This document shows, one piece after another, positions 11,197-22,676 of a stretch of 64,000 nucleotides of DNA. This stretch comes from Curvularia sp. ZM96 (lineage: Eukaryota; Ascomycota; Dothideomycetes; Pleosporales; Pleosporaceae), in the NCBI GenBank assembly GCA_022457065.1, contig JAJGBQ010000002.1, forward strand, positions 2,914,001 to 2,978,000, in the 5' to 3' direction. Position 1 is the first letter of the stretch. Each line of letters begins with the position of its first letter. A model generated the notes under the pieces. The model was not told the origin of the DNA and ran no database searches. It was given only the letters and a program-made list of their open reading frames with translations. Both the position numbers and the translations under genes were made by a program.

Positions 11197-12326
11197 ACAA
11201 AACGATTCTTACTGCTGCATCCGGTTCATGTTCTTATCGACTTCAATCGCTGTTACGATTATGATTCGGGTACGTTCGTCATCACATCGGAATACGTGTT
11301 TGCTTTTTCCTCGGTAACAAAAGGGTCGAAAAACTTTTCTCTGAATGGGGCGTCTGGTTTTCCAAACATCTAAAAAAGAGTGGTCTTTGCAAGCGATGTT
11401 TCATAATTGTTATCATTAAGCGAGCGCTGCGCAGATTTTTGGTTTGTCTTGTATTGGTTAAACTGCTCTTTTCAAGTCCAAGCTGCGAGTCTTCATAGAT
11501 TAGATTGTATCTGTTGGAGATTATTTTTAGCGCATTCGTTATATACCACTAATATTATCATGTATCATTGAACAATGTTTGGTAATATGATTTGAAGTTG
11601 GGTGCTTGGAGCAGACTCTCATCATATAAAAAAACTTTGACAACGATGGACGACTATATATATTCATGTTTGAGATTGAGCATCTAACTAGCACAAAAGC
11701 ATTCCTAAGGTTCGCGTTGCCATTCTCACTCCAACGTTCTGTCATTCTCGCTCTGATATAGGAAAATCATGTTATTCGACTCAAATATATTCAGTAATCT
11801 CGGATGCTTGTGGGTGCTCATACCATACAAAGAGGCTTCAGGCCTTAGTGTATATCATGGTCAGCCTCAGACGAAATGATTCCGTATGTTTTCTTAAGTG
11901 CAATGGTCTGTGTCAAGAGAGTCCGGCGCAGCCGAGGCGGAAACCTACAGATCATGTGATCGTGCCGGCAAATGCACGGTGCATATGACAGCTCGCAGTG
12001 TCCATATGTTCAGAACACTAGTTGAAGCCATTCAGCGGGGTGGGCGGTTGACAGGCTAGATGGTCCGTGCGGGTTGCTACGGTACAGGGAAGTAGCGTTG
12101 GGAGCTGGGCTAGTGCTATTTACACGCTGCCGGCTGCGCTCGCACCACCACATCACATTATCCTGCTGCAAATCTTCCTTAGGGGACCAAAGTTTACGTC
12201 GAGTTTGTTTTCGACAAAAGCATTACCTCTGCACACCGTACATAACCCTCCAACACCGTCAAGTTGGCGCGCCTCAAAGAATCCCCGGTCCAGTTGGATC
12301 CGCCTCTCCCCGTCTCACCAAACAAA
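11197..12326. other. Intergenic region, no gene seen
   Basis: The left half is AT-rich 3' flanking sequence of the transporter gene. The right half is the promoter and leader of the coiled-coil gene, ending in a CA-rich stretch before ATG. No sustained open frame was found. Confidence 0.5.
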
Positions 12327-14408
12327 ATGGCTTTCTCCCCTGGAATGCCCGTCTTCCCAGCCAGCCCCGAACGCAGCACTGGCATGAAATCGCTCTATGG
12401 CGAATCTGCAAATGCATCACCGGTCATGTCACCCTCAACACCGCCGTTCCGTGGCCATTCACCGCTACGACACTCCCACCGCCGAACCGACTCAGACATT
12501 TCCGTCACAGCGCTCACCGGCATGTTCGAGAACCTCGAAGTTAAGGACCCAAGAGAAGCGTGCAGGCGTTTCAAGGAATTGCTCGACAAGGAAAGGACAA
12601 AGAATGCAGAGAAGCTGGCCAAGATTGAAAAGGAGCATGCCAAAAAGGAGAAAGAGCACGAAATGGCACTCAGCCGGCGTGACATTCGTATTGAAGAGCT
12701 CAAGAGCGAACTCGAGCATGCCAGTGGCTCGCTCGAGGTTGCGGTCACCAAGGAACGCTACGAGAAGGAGCGCAAGGCGAACAAGGCCGCCATTAACCAA
12801 TGGGAGGCAGTGTTCAAGCAGAACGAAGAACGGTGGAAGGGTATGCAACACAAGATGGTAAGTCTAGCCGGCCAGATTGGTTGACTATGTTGTACTCACA
12901 AGATGCAGGTTGAAGCGGAGAACCGGAGCAAGATCTTTGAAAGCAAATATCGAAGTTACAAGACACAGTGGATTGAGGCAAACAATGACAAGCTGCGACA
13001 TTCATCTATGATCCCACAACTACAATCCAAAATCCAGACACTTCAACGTAATCTGCAGCGGGCCGAGTCAGACGTCAAGTTCAAGACAGAGGAAGCCACC
13101 AAGTATAAGAACGACGTGTACAACCTGGAGGTCAAACTTGAAAGCACCAACACACATCTCAGCGAGGAGCTGCAGGCACTCAAGGAGAAGCTCAGTCTGG
13201 TCGAAGCAGAACGCGATGCTCTCAAAACCAGCCTGAAGGAAGAAGAGGTCTTGCGCATCGCCGCTGAGGGCCGGATACCGCTACCATCTGCCGAGGCGGA
13301 CGAGCACGATGAGTTCGACGCCCCAGCTCGATCCCCACGCAAGCAGCGTGACAACTCTCGCCAAGACGATGATAAGGAAAACGTCTCTCCAAAGAAGGGT
13401 GCAGTGGAACTAAGGTTCATCCAGCAAGAGCTGGCTGCAGAGAAGCGTGCCCGCGAGCGCGCCGAGGAGCAGATCGACTTTATGAAGATGGAGTGTCAGT
13501 TTCAGTGCTGCTCATGCCGGATTGCTGAGACCAGAGGCAAGCACTTCGTTCACGACGACTCTCTGGAAGCCGAGATGCAGCGCATCAAGTCCACTCAGCC
13601 AGTCTTTACACCACCAGCGAGCAACCACGAAGACGACGTCATGGAAGATGTAGTCATGAAGCAAGAGATTGTCAAGGTCGAGCGTCCCGTCACGCCTGTG
13701 GATACACAACCTGCCCAAGAGCCAGACACCGTAGTTGCCTTTTCACCATCGACAGGCACCTTCCGCTCTGTTCCCTCTCCGGTCAAGACACAGCCAACAG
13801 AAGCCCCAGCGGAGCCGTCGCCAGTAGTGGAGATGAGCGAAGCACCATCCATGGACCTCGAAGCGAAGAACGTGCCTATTCCTGCTAATATCCGTCTCCC
13901 GGAGTCCCGTCCAACGTCCCGTGTGGCTTTTGCGCGTGAGAGTTACAAGGACAAGTCGACCAATATCAACATTCATGAGGATGCCGTTGAGGACAGTGAC
14001 GATGACGAAGCATCAGCACCAGAACCCGAACCTACTGGTCCCGTCACTCCCTATTTTACCCGTACCATCACTACCACAACCACCATTCCCCTGCACTTCT
14101 CGCCTGCAACCCCAGCGTTCAAGGCTCCTCGAGGTCCTATGACACCCTCGACTGTTGCTCACGCTGCAGCGGATGGGCAGACTCCTGTCCTGGGTGAGCT
14201 ATCGTTGAACAAGCTGGGCATCGACCGAGAGGCCGCTCTTGCGGCCATCCGTGAACGACGTGGCCGCGCTAGAAGCATGGCTGCTGGGCAAGGAACGCCG
14301 ATGAAGCAAATGGTCGAGGGTGTGAAGGACCGGAGAGACATCAGCGCACCTATCCCAAGGGTCAGGAGCGTATCGAGGATGAGGAGTGTGTCAAGGGCGC
14401 AAAGATGA
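12327..14408 (+). CDS. Large coiled-coil protein of unknown function
   Basis: Two exons, 12327-12857 and 12909-14408 (51-bp intron), give 676 residues. The start is the first ATG, in an excellent context (ACAAAATGGC). I do not recognise a named family. Residues ~60-330 are almost continuous heptad coiled coil, rich in Glu, Lys, Arg and Leu. A disordered Ser/Asp segment with KENVSPKK follows, then a short second coil (QQELAAEKRARERAEEQ) ending in a Cys-containing motif, ECQFQCCSCR, that could bind metal. The C-terminal half is disordered, rich in Pro, Thr and acidic residues, with many S/T-P sites suggesting proline-directed kinase targets. It ends in an Arg/Ser-rich repeat (RSVSRMRSVSR). The layout suggests a cytoskeletal, septal or spindle-associated scaffold, but that is inference only. 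Confidence 0.8.
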
Positions 14409-15044
14409 TCATTTTGATCATGTAGGCGAGACGTGACTGGTGTGTGCTGCCGGAGGCGCAGCGAGAGTCGTGATACCATTTGATTTCCCCGTTCGCGGCT
14501 TTACATTGCGCTTAGCGGCATTGCATGGAGTTGGAGGCTACTACTGCAGCATCACCTGCTACCTGGCGTTGGGTTCATGTTTACTGGTGTTTTTTGGTTA
14601 GGCAAAAACTGCGTTTTATACCACAGTTATGCTTTACGGTTGATGAACAGTATAGTCCTTGTAATTTTATTCACATCTTTCTGCTCTTACATATCGTTCT
14701 TGTGTGTGATTAGCGAGATGGCGATGGAGTGGTCTAGTGTTGGATGTTGGTGTAGAGGGAAAAGTCAAATCTCATGGAGTTGACCAATTGAGGCAAACAC
14801 AAGTCCCTTCCTTTAATCCGACACAAATTCCCTTGCGCTACCTCAGTGTTCAGAATAGGGTGTGGAGATGATGTTCGTGGCAGAAAGCAAAGGCGGTCGG
14901 CGGTTTGGTGCCAGCTCCGACTCTCGCGCTAATGTCTTGGCCCACAACCTCTCAAATCCAAATTTCCACTAACCGAACATCTGCTCAGCGACAACGACCC
15001 AGACGCCAACCCTCTTTCTCCTTCACACACCGACAACCGCAATC
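14409..15044. other. Intergenic region and RPS5 promoter
   Basis: No gene was found. The last ~100 bases are rich in C, A and T with CAACAACG-like leader sequence, as expected for a strongly expressed ribosomal protein gene. Confidence 0.5.
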
Positions 15045-15929
15045 ATGTCTGACAACGGAGAAATCGAGGTCGAGAACCCCACCGGTATCAACATCCTCCC
15101 CAAGGATGTCACCGAGGAGCAGGGCAGTGTCAAGCTGTTCAACAAGGCATGCATACCACGAACTTTGCGAGGGCACGCAAATCTAACAGTTCGCAGTGGT
15201 CCTACGAGGAGGTCGAAGTCCGCGACATCTCATTGACGTACGTTACCCCTACCACGATCTCGCGCCGCACATGCATATAAAAGGACATTGTGATGGCATT
15301 GGATTCTCTTTGTATTGCGCTGCGAGACCTTCGGCTAACTGAAGCCGCAGCGACTACATCCAGATCCGCTCTCCCGTCTACATCTCACACTCGGCCGGCC
15401 GATATGCCGTCAAGCGATTCAGGAAGGCTCAGTGCCCCATCATTGAGCGCCTCACCAACTCGCTCATGATGAACGGCCGCAACAACGGAAAGAAGCTCAT
15501 GGCTGTCCGCATTGTTGCCCACGCTTTCGAGATCGTACGTCTACCCGGTGCCAAAATTCTGGATCGCAGTTTTGGCAAGGAAAATTGGGTCAAGATTGCT
15601 AATAATCGCAGATCCACATCATGACCGACCAGAACCCCATCCAGGTCGCTGTCGACGCCATCGTCAACTGCGGTCCCCGTGAAGACTCCACCCGTATCGG
15701 TTCCGCCGGTACCGTCCGTCGCCAGGCTGTCGATGTCTCCCCTCTCCGCCGTGTCAACCAGGGTATCTCCCTCCTTACCATCGGTGCCCGTGAGGCCTCT
15801 TTCCGCAACATCAAGAGCATTGCCGAGTGCCTTGCTGAGGAGCTGATCAACGCTGCCAAGGGAAGCAGCAACTCGTACGCCATCAAGAAGAAGGATGAGC
15901 TCGAGCGTGTCGCCAAGTCCAACCGATAA
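15045..15929 (+). CDS. RPS5: 40S ribosomal protein S5 (uS7)
   Basis: Four exons, 15045-15146, 15197-15237, 15351-15534 and 15612-15929, encode 214 residues, the normal length of fungal uS7. The protein binds 18S rRNA in the head of the small subunit near the mRNA exit and E site. Conserved stretches include LFNKWSYEEVEVRDISL, DYIQIRSPVYISHSAGRYA, RIVAHAFEI, NPIQVAVDAIVNCGPRED and RRQAVDVSPLRRVNQ, ending in ELERVAKSNR. Intron 1 (15147-15196) begins with GC instead of GT; the split falls inside the conserved LFNKW motif, so the boundary is fixed. Introns 2 (113 bp) and 3 (77 bp) are GT..AG. Multiple 5'-clustered introns are usual for fungal ribosomal protein genes. Confidence 0.97.
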
Positions 15930-16359
15930 AGGCGTGCATTCTATGTATGTGTGTGCATGGTGTCTCTGGAAGGAGTTCTTTCGCATGGCTGTTCTGGTCG
16001 GATTTTGATCGGACGGGATTGGGGGATCTTATGCATGACATGGCTTCTCTAGGTGGATAAGACCTCTTTCATGGTTGCATGATAAAAATGGACAATACGA
16101 TACCAAATTCAAGCAATCGAACAGCTGCGTGCACGGTGATTCTTGGGCCCGAGAGGGACGAGGAGGGATGCTCTTATGTATGAACAGGAAAAGTTTGGCT
16201 GTACGCTCTGTGGGATATGTACTGGCCTTTACGCAATGAACGCTGACAAGACTACTGCAACCTGAATCCATCTATGGGTATCCTTCCGTTCATATCGTTG
16301 TTGTTAGCCGAAACGCCATCAATTGCAACACGAGTAACACTCGTTGCTTGCCAAAAGCC
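15930..16359. other. Intergenic region between convergent genes
   Basis: About 430 bases between the 3' ends of RPS5 and the minus-strand coiled-coil gene. Nothing beyond 3' flanking sequence was recognised. Confidence 0.5.
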
Positions 16360-17466
16360 TCATGCTCCCACTTTTCCTAGTACCACCTTTTCCAGGATAT
16401 TCCCAAAATCCTCAAATCCAAGCTTGCCACCATTGTCTTGACCGAACCGCTCAGCCTCGGCATATGCCTTCGCCATGACCTGTTCGTCAATCTTGACAAG
16501 CCAATCCCTCCCCGTAAGCATAACACGACTCCCCTCTGTCTGCAATTGTCCCAGCAAACCAGAAGCGCGAACCACTCTCTCCACCCACATTTTGTCTTTC
16601 CCCTCCTTCCACGCGGCCTCCAATAGATCAACGCAACCCTGTTCTTCAATCTTCCGCCGCACATAACTAACCACTCTCTCCCTCCTCGCTGCCTCTTCCT
16701 CAGCCTCCCTCTCCCTCTCGCGCTTCAGCGCCTCCCGCTCTTCCCTCTCCTTGGCTCGAATGACTTCTTCGGCAGCGGCGCGGCGTTCGCGCTCCAGAGC
16801 CAGGGCTGCCTCGCGCTCCTCTCGGCCTTCGTCTTCTTGTCGTCGCCGGATCTCAGCCTCTTGACGCAGCCATTCATTGTAAGCGCGCTGCTGGTCCTTG
16901 CGCGCGAGCGACTTTGCCTTCTTTGTGCCGACGGTACGGTGAGTAGGAGGTGCGCGGGGGTTCTGAGGAGGGGGGTTGGCGGGGCCAGGGGCGAAGAGAT
17001 TGGGGTCCTCGTCTTGCTGATGGTGGCGGTGATGGTTCGGTGGGCGCGCTGGGTGACCGTCATCGTTGTCGTCTTCGACGTGTGCTTGGTGGCGCATTGG
17101 CGGTGGTGTGGGTGCTCGTGGTGGGCGCGCGATGCCTGTGCCGTTGTCGTCTTCGCCGTCATCTTGGAGAACCAGGCGCTCGTCTAGTGGTGGATCGTCG
17201 CCTTCTGGCTCCCCATTGCCGAGGTCACTGTTGTCGGCTTGGTTGTGGGCGTTGTGTTCTTCCTCCTGTTCCGACGGAGAATCGCCATGTTGCTGTTGTT
17301 GTCGTTGCTGCTGAGCATTGTACCATTCGCCGATTTGCGGGGCAAAATATAGGGTTCCGCAAAGCACGGCTGTATGTAACAGATCTTGTAACAGTGGTGT
17401 ACCTGGGCGTGTGAACGGAAGCAGGAAGTTGAGCAATGTAAATGGCAGGGATAATATGGCTCCCAT
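16360..17466 (-). CDS. Membrane-anchored coiled-coil protein of unknown function
   Basis: A single uninterrupted frame of 368 residues from an ATG at 17466. Residues 1-45 carry one or two hydrophobic segments (SLPFTLLNFLLPF and LLHTAVLCGTLYFA), consistent with an N-terminal membrane anchor. A polyglutamine run follows near residues 53-60, then a long acidic, Pro- and His-rich disordered region to about residue 185. Residues ~190-275 form a highly charged Glu/Arg coiled coil. The C-terminal ~90 residues look globular, with VRRKIEEQGCVDLLEAAW and GRDWLVKIDEQVMAKAY. I do not recognise the family. Topology suggests a cytosolic C-terminal domain tethered to an internal membrane. Codon use is GC-rich like its neighbours. 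Confidence 0.78.
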   Translation of the reverse strand: MGAILSLPFTLLNFLLPFTRPGTPLLQDLLHTAVLCGTLYFAPQIGEWYNAQQQRQQQQHGDSPSEQEEEHNAHNQADNSDLGNGEPEGDDPPLDERLVLQDDGEDDNGTGIARPPRAPTPPPMRHQAHVEDDNDDGHPARPPNHHRHHQQDEDPNLFAPGPANPPPQNPRAPPTHRTVGTKKAKSLARKDQQRAYNEWLRQEAEIRRRQEDEGREEREAALALERERRAAAEEVIRAKEREEREALKREREREAEEEAARRERVVSYVRRKIEEQGCVDLLEAAWKEGKDKMWVERVVRASGLLGQLQTEGSRVMLTGRDWLVKIDEQVMAKAYAEAERFGQDNGGKLGFEDFGNILEKVVLGKVGA

Positions 17467-18623
17467 TGTGGTGGCTGTTCGTTGTGTTTTGGTTTGTTTT
17501 TGGAGAGGAAGTTTGGGTTCAGAAATTTGTGTTCAGGCGACAAGTCGTTCCGAAAAGGATCGACTTTGGCTACCGCCCCATAGAAGAAATCGCTCAATAT
17601 GAAAACTCTTCGGTATTTGTTTGCTACGTTCAAAGTTGACAAGTAAACATAAAACGGACTGGCAAGTGGTGATTTGTGGAAGTGTGCCTGGAGTTGATGA
17701 TGCAACAATGGCCTGCGGCTAGTCAGGACTAGAGTTTGGGTACGCTAGTGCTGTCTTCATACTAGCGCAGAACGCTGATGACCGAATGCGCTCATTACAC
17801 AACCTCTGTACCTCCCTCTCACATTCGTCTTGGATGCTGTTCTGTGCGCGCGTACTATCTTCTGATGTTCTTCTGGAAATACGATAGAAGCCGTTTCATA
17901 TCCGGACATGAAAAAACTGGGTCTATCCATCCGTTGGCCGGACCGGGATATCTTTGTTCCTTACGGCCGTAGGTTTTCTGGTTCCTCCGTAGCACTTGCT
18001 AGAGACGTGGGTGAGCAGCAACGTGAGACACAGTTGGATGAAAATACACTCGACCTACGCCTCATAGCTGTGTCATGCAGTGGGGTCGTGGAGATGACGG
18101 GCCCAATGTGTGGCTGGCTCGATTCTGCCGGAGAATTGGCTGACCGTTGGATGGGTGTTGGACCGGCTTGCGGCCGAAACCAATAGGATCGGAGCAATAC
18201 AGGCCCCTCGTCCTCCTACTCTTCCAGCAAATCAAGCCTGTGGAATGCATTGGGCCTCGGCTGAGAGACAAGTCCTGGGCCAATAATGCAATGCTGAGGC
18301 AGATCGCTATGGGCTTGGACAATCTGGATCGCAACTTGCTCCAAGTTAGGAGTGGGCCATGCCTTGCAAGACCTGAGATATATGAGTGTATCCCCAGATA
18401 ATAGAAAGAGATCATTCTTACATCAAGCCATACTCTACTGCCTTTGGATCTTCACAGCTTTCTTCTGCTACTTGTTGAATTTTTAATATTATAACTCTCA
18501 ACCGATTTAGAGATCACCTCTCCGACTGTACCATATCCCACCCAGAATCAGTCCATCTCTTACAGCCACAACCAGCTTCACTACCTATCAATCCCATCTT
18601 GAATCAGCTTCACATAGTCCAAC
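17467..18623. other. Divergent intergenic region
   Basis: This 1.16-kb stretch separates two divergent genes. It contains no accepted gene. The last ~200 bases before 18624 are CT/CA-rich and read like a fungal 5' leader. TATATGAG near 18378 could be a weak TATA element. Confidence 0.45.
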
Positions 18624-20270
18624 ATGGTTGTCGCGACAACGGATGTTTGGCCTAACACGGCCGGCTTCGACACAGACTATCAGGAGCATGAACCCGTTGA
18701 ACTCAGTGTCCAAGGCAACATTCCGCGTTATGCTGCAGGAGTTCTGTATCGAACCGGTCCTCTAGGCTTCAAGGCCAAGACGGATGATGGCAAGATCTGG
18801 GCAGCGAATCATTGGTTCGACGGCTTCTCCTGCGTTCATCGTTTCCAGATCGACTTCCCAAATGCCACTGGCCCGCCCAAAGTCACGTACAGGTCTAGAC
18901 GCACAGTGGACGAGTACCTCAATATCGTGCGGACAACAGGCAAGCTTGACAGCGCGACTTTCGCGCCAAAGCGAGACCCGTGCGAGAGCCTCTTCCAGAA
19001 GGTCATGGGTGTGTTCTTTCCTAAATACCAGAACGAGAAGAACGTCGGAGTAACCCTCTCGATCAACATGCCGGGAGGCGAAAAGATCACTCGCAACGGA
19101 GAAGCTAAGACCAGCAACCATACCGGTGGTATCCAGTCACTGTGTGCGAAGACAGATTCGAGTGCTCTCAAGATGATCGACCCGGAGACACTGGAGCCGA
19201 AAGGATATGCTCGACAAAGCCGCCTTCACCCAGACCTCAAAGGACCCTTTTCTGCGGCGCATGCGAAGACAGATCCTGAAACAGGGGATTTGTTCAACTT
19301 CAACCTTGAATTCGGTCGCCCTTGTACTTATCGCGTTTTCCGTGTCTCTGCAGCCACGGGTGAGACCGAGATTCTTGCCACTTTCCCTGGCAAGCCAGCA
19401 TACATTCACTCCATCTTCATTTCAGGAAACTATGTCATTGTCTGCGTCTGGAACTCCCACATCACTTGGAACGGCATTTCGCTCCTGTTCCACAAGAACA
19501 TCATCGACTCCATCGCCAACTTTGATCCAAAATCGAAGGCAACCTGGTACGTTGTTGATCGCAAATCCGGTAAGGGCTTGGTTGCAACCTACGAGAGCGA
19601 CCCTTTCTTCTGCTTCCACAGCATCAACGCCTGGGAAACGCCCTCTGCCTCTGATCCCAGCAAAACCGACATCATTGCTGAACTGAGCATGTTCGAGAAC
19701 CTTGACGTCGTGAAGCGCTTTTACTACGACAACATCATCTCCTCCATCGACACACCCGAGTACAACGGCAAAAACCGCATGACGTCTCTCCCCATGCAGA
19801 CACGATTCCGCCTCCCTAGCGTCGACGCCGGCCTGCCTGCAACAACCCCCCTGCCCGCTGAACTTGTGTTCAAAGCAGAGAAGTTTGACTCTATGGAACT
19901 CGGTACCATCAACCCAGCGTACCTGTGTCGCCCTCACCGTTACACATACGGCTGCGCAGATCGTCTCAAGTCAACCTTCTTCGACGGCATTGTCAAGTTC
20001 GACAATCAGACTCAAAAGTCCATTTTCTGGGAGGAGGATGGTCACACGCCCGGTGAGCCGATTTTCGTCGCCAATCCGGAAGGCACTGATGAGGATGACG
20101 GTATACTATTGAGTGTGGTGCTGGATGGATACAAGGAGAAGAGCTATTTGCTTGTGCTAAGTGCCAAGGATCTGAGTGTTATGGGGCGAGCGGATATGAA
20201 TGGGCCGATGAGCTTTGGCTTCCATGGCACGTTTGGTGGGGCGGGGCAGAAGTACAGGGGTGATATCTAA
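18624..20270 (+). CDS. Carotenoid oxygenase (RPE65/CCD family)
   Basis: A single-exon frame of 548 residues starting at an ATG in good context (CCAACATGG). The family cleaves carotenoids or stilbenes oxidatively at a double bond, using Fe(II) held by four histidines. Candidate ligands are visible at H213 (AAHAKTD), H262 (YIHSIFI), H332 (FCFHSIN) and H534 (GFHGTFGG), spaced as in the family. The N-terminus carries GVLYRTGP and WFDGF motifs typical of this group. No signal peptide is evident. In fungi, CarX makes retinal and CarT cleaves torulene; this sequence looks closer to the CarT/apocarotenoid group, but substrate is not settled. No phytoene synthase, desaturase or opsin gene is adjacent, so it stands outside a car cluster. 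Confidence 0.92.
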   Translation: MVVATTDVWPNTAGFDTDYQEHEPVELSVQGNIPRYAAGVLYRTGPLGFKAKTDDGKIWAANHWFDGFSCVHRFQIDFPNATGPPKVTYRSRRTVDEYLNIVRTTGKLDSATFAPKRDPCESLFQKVMGVFFPKYQNEKNVGVTLSINMPGGEKITRNGEAKTSNHTGGIQSLCAKTDSSALKMIDPETLEPKGYARQSRLHPDLKGPFSAAHAKTDPETGDLFNFNLEFGRPCTYRVFRVSAATGETEILATFPGKPAYIHSIFISGNYVIVCVWNSHITWNGISLLFHKNIIDSIANFDPKSKATWYVVDRKSGKGLVATYESDPFFCFHSINAWETPSASDPSKTDIIAELSMFENLDVVKRFYYDNIISSIDTPEYNGKNRMTSLPMQTRFRLPSVDAGLPATTPLPAELVFKAEKFDSMELGTINPAYLCRPHRYTYGCADRLKSTFFDGIVKFDNQTQKSIFWEEDGHTPGEPIFVANPEGTDEDDGILLSVVLDGYKEKSYLLVLSAKDLSVMGRADMNGPMSFGFHGTFGGAGQKYRGDI

Positions 20271-21326
20271 ATCAGAGGTTCTACGTATCATGGGTAGATG
20301 GAGTTGGATTGGTTTTTGAGAGTACATTTGTCTTGTAAGAAGTATGTTTCGTTTTGGTCTTGTATGTAGTACTGGAATTTATCAACAAAACTACAAAAAC
20401 AGTACATCTCATGAACACCGTATGAAGGCACATGGTTCCAAATGCATCATACCGTAGGACTGAAGCCATGCTTAAAGTTTCGTTTGAATTTGGTAATGCG
20501 ATTGATGTTTCTCGCTCAGTTATATGTGGTGATGTGTACAGGTAGACGATGGACTAGCACCGCGCTATCAAAGTCTAAAAAACGCTACTCGATTTTCCAT
20601 CTGAACCCGAACTAAAGACCATCTTACAACATTGTACTGGGATGGCGTTTATAGTGTCTCGTCTTAGAAGACATATTCCTCGAGATTGAAGAATTAGTTT
20701 CTCCAGAGAAGATAATTATTACATTAGGGCAGTTCCTTAAATCAACAGCCAGACAAGAGTTGAAGCAAGGCATTGGATAAATTTGGTGGCGAGATTCCAG
20801 CAATTCTGAATCGTCTGTGCTTGTGACTGGTGATGCCCTTATCTCACTGTCGATAAAGGATTTTCGAATTAGCCCTTCTAGATTTGAAGATACCATCGTT
20901 CATCCAGATATCGGTCGTTCTCGTTACCTAATGACAATCCAAGCTGTCATGTTGGGACTTTCCGGGTGTGGCTGATCTACCCGTTGCGCCGAGCATCCCC
21001 GAGTCCCCGGGTTTTACTCGGCCCTTCTCGCCAATCAACGCGTTGGATGCATGAATGTTGGCTGATCTCCACCCATGTGGCTGAAGCTCTTGACTTGGGT
21101 GAAAACATTGATATCTGTTGATATGATGCGACTCGGAGATGACTCGGTACTGTTTTGGTGTGAAAAATCATGATGGGCGAAGATATATATAAACAAAGAA
21201 CCCATGTGGTGTAGGATGAACTGCCGACCAACAATCGCTCAGATATCTTTCTAATTTACATCTCGTCTTTCGCTAACTACGAACCTCAAATACCCCAAAC
21301 CAGTCGTTGCCATTTCTATACAAATC
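20271..21326. other. Intergenic region with promoter of the next small gene
   Basis: The first 700 bases are AT-rich with no accepted gene; a 90-codon minus-strand frame (20896-20624) lacks any recognisable feature. TATATATAA at 21184-21192 and a CT-rich leader precede the small ORF at 21327. Confidence 0.45.
21184..21192 (+). promoter_or_regulatory. TATA box upstream of a small ORF
   Basis: TATATATAA about 135 bases before the ATG at 21327. A CT-rich, ATG-free leader follows, which supports transcription to the right. Confidence 0.45.
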
Positions 21327-21566
21327 ATGTCGACTTCGAACTCTGAATGCTCCAGTCGTAGCACTTCGGTGACTCTTCCTGCTGATCAGTCCAACTCCTC
21401 GAGTCAGCACCATGCGTTCTCGGCTTCGTCCCTGCGATATGCGCTCAAAAAGCCATTTCAAGGCTGGAGCAAGGAACTCCTCCGAGCAAGAGACAATGAC
21501 GATGACGACTACAATTTTTCGAGCGGAATGCGTCGCGGCGCACAGTACTACAACGAAGAGGCTTGA
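21327..21566 (+). CDS. Small hydrophilic protein, unknown
   Basis: A 79-codon frame with a plausible promoter: a TATA box 135 bases upstream and a pyrimidine-rich leader without upstream ATGs. The product is Ser-rich at the N-terminus. It then has a basic block (RYALKKPFQGWSKELLRARD) followed by an acidic DNDDDDY run and a Gly/Tyr/Glu-rich tail. It has no signal peptide, membrane segment or recognised domain. Such short intrinsically disordered proteins are common in ascomycetes and often stress-induced, but nothing here proves function. It could be a chance frame in a transcribed non-coding RNA. Confidence 0.5.
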   Translation: MSTSNSECSSRSTSVTLPADQSNSSSQHHAFSASSLRYALKKPFQGWSKELLRARDNDDDDYNFSSGMRRGAQYYNEEA

Positions 21567-22676
21567 GCCGCCACTGGACCAGAGCACTGGTCGAAGAAAA
21601 GGCAGTAGGCAGACGAAAGCGATGAAGGAAAGAACCGGTGGCTGAAGTGGGTTGATTTGAGCAACGCGCGGGTGAGGCTCAAGTGGTTGTGGCGGTATTG
21701 AGCGCACGGTATTTGTGTTATTTGCAGGTTTAGGGGAGACACGGGCAGCGTGAAGAGCGGTCTATGCGTTTTGTTTCTCTACAACCTGTTCTTGATACCC
21801 CTTTCATAGTCAAATTCTAATTTTGCACAATCAACTACCACCTCTCTGATTTGGCGCGATCCTCGGGCTGCCATATGCATGTTGTCGGAACTTGTGCATA
21901 GGTGTGGTGTTACGATGATATCATGTCATCGGGCCTTGGCAGATGCCGTCCTGTACGCAGATCCGGGCTCCAGATCAACTTCGCATCAAGGTCCACAATG
22001 TGAATTGGTGCCTGGCCACTCTCCCGAATTGCCGGTGCGCACGTCAATGCCCCTTTGCCGACATTAGGGGAAATTGCGCTAACGCTGCGCTTGCTTAACG
22101 AGATTGGGGTTGCCTGGCATTGGTTCGAACGGCGACGCCCGAAACACGCCCCAACGAAAACATCAAGCCGAGGGTTCTCCCACATGAGCCAGCGCAGCAG
22201 CAGGGCCAACGCATGAGCAGGCGGTCATGCAGCAAGCATCATGCGCAGCGAGTCAAAAAAAGACAGAGAGACTCTAGATCTTACGAAGTAGGACTGCGGC
22301 TCAGACTAGGCCTGCAACAACGCCCATTCTCACTCCGGTGTTCCTTCTAGTTCACTGAGAGGGATGCGATATTTTCTTCTAGGCGGCAGTCTAGAATAAG
22401 GTCGAACTAGCTCGCGATAGTGTTAGCGAATCAACCTGGGGAGGTGTGTTACTGAACGCCAGGGGGGCTGTGCTCCTTAGGCCACCTGCGTCGTGCATTG
22501 GTTCCGCTATCCAGACAAGGCGGACAGCCACGATTCTTCCAGTTAAATAGTCTCAGCTAGCCCACCTACCCTTCTGTAAACAAGCTTCATTCGTTATAGC
22601 TTGTTCGTCTTGAAAACCACCCTCCTTCCCAATAACCGAAAAACCACCACCATTCCGGTACACACAAACCAACATA
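21567..22676. other. Intergenic region, no gene seen
   Basis: About 1.1 kb with no sustained coding frame. The final ~120 bases before 22677 are CA/CT-rich leader sequence of the GPI-protein gene. No repeats were noticed. Confidence 0.5.
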
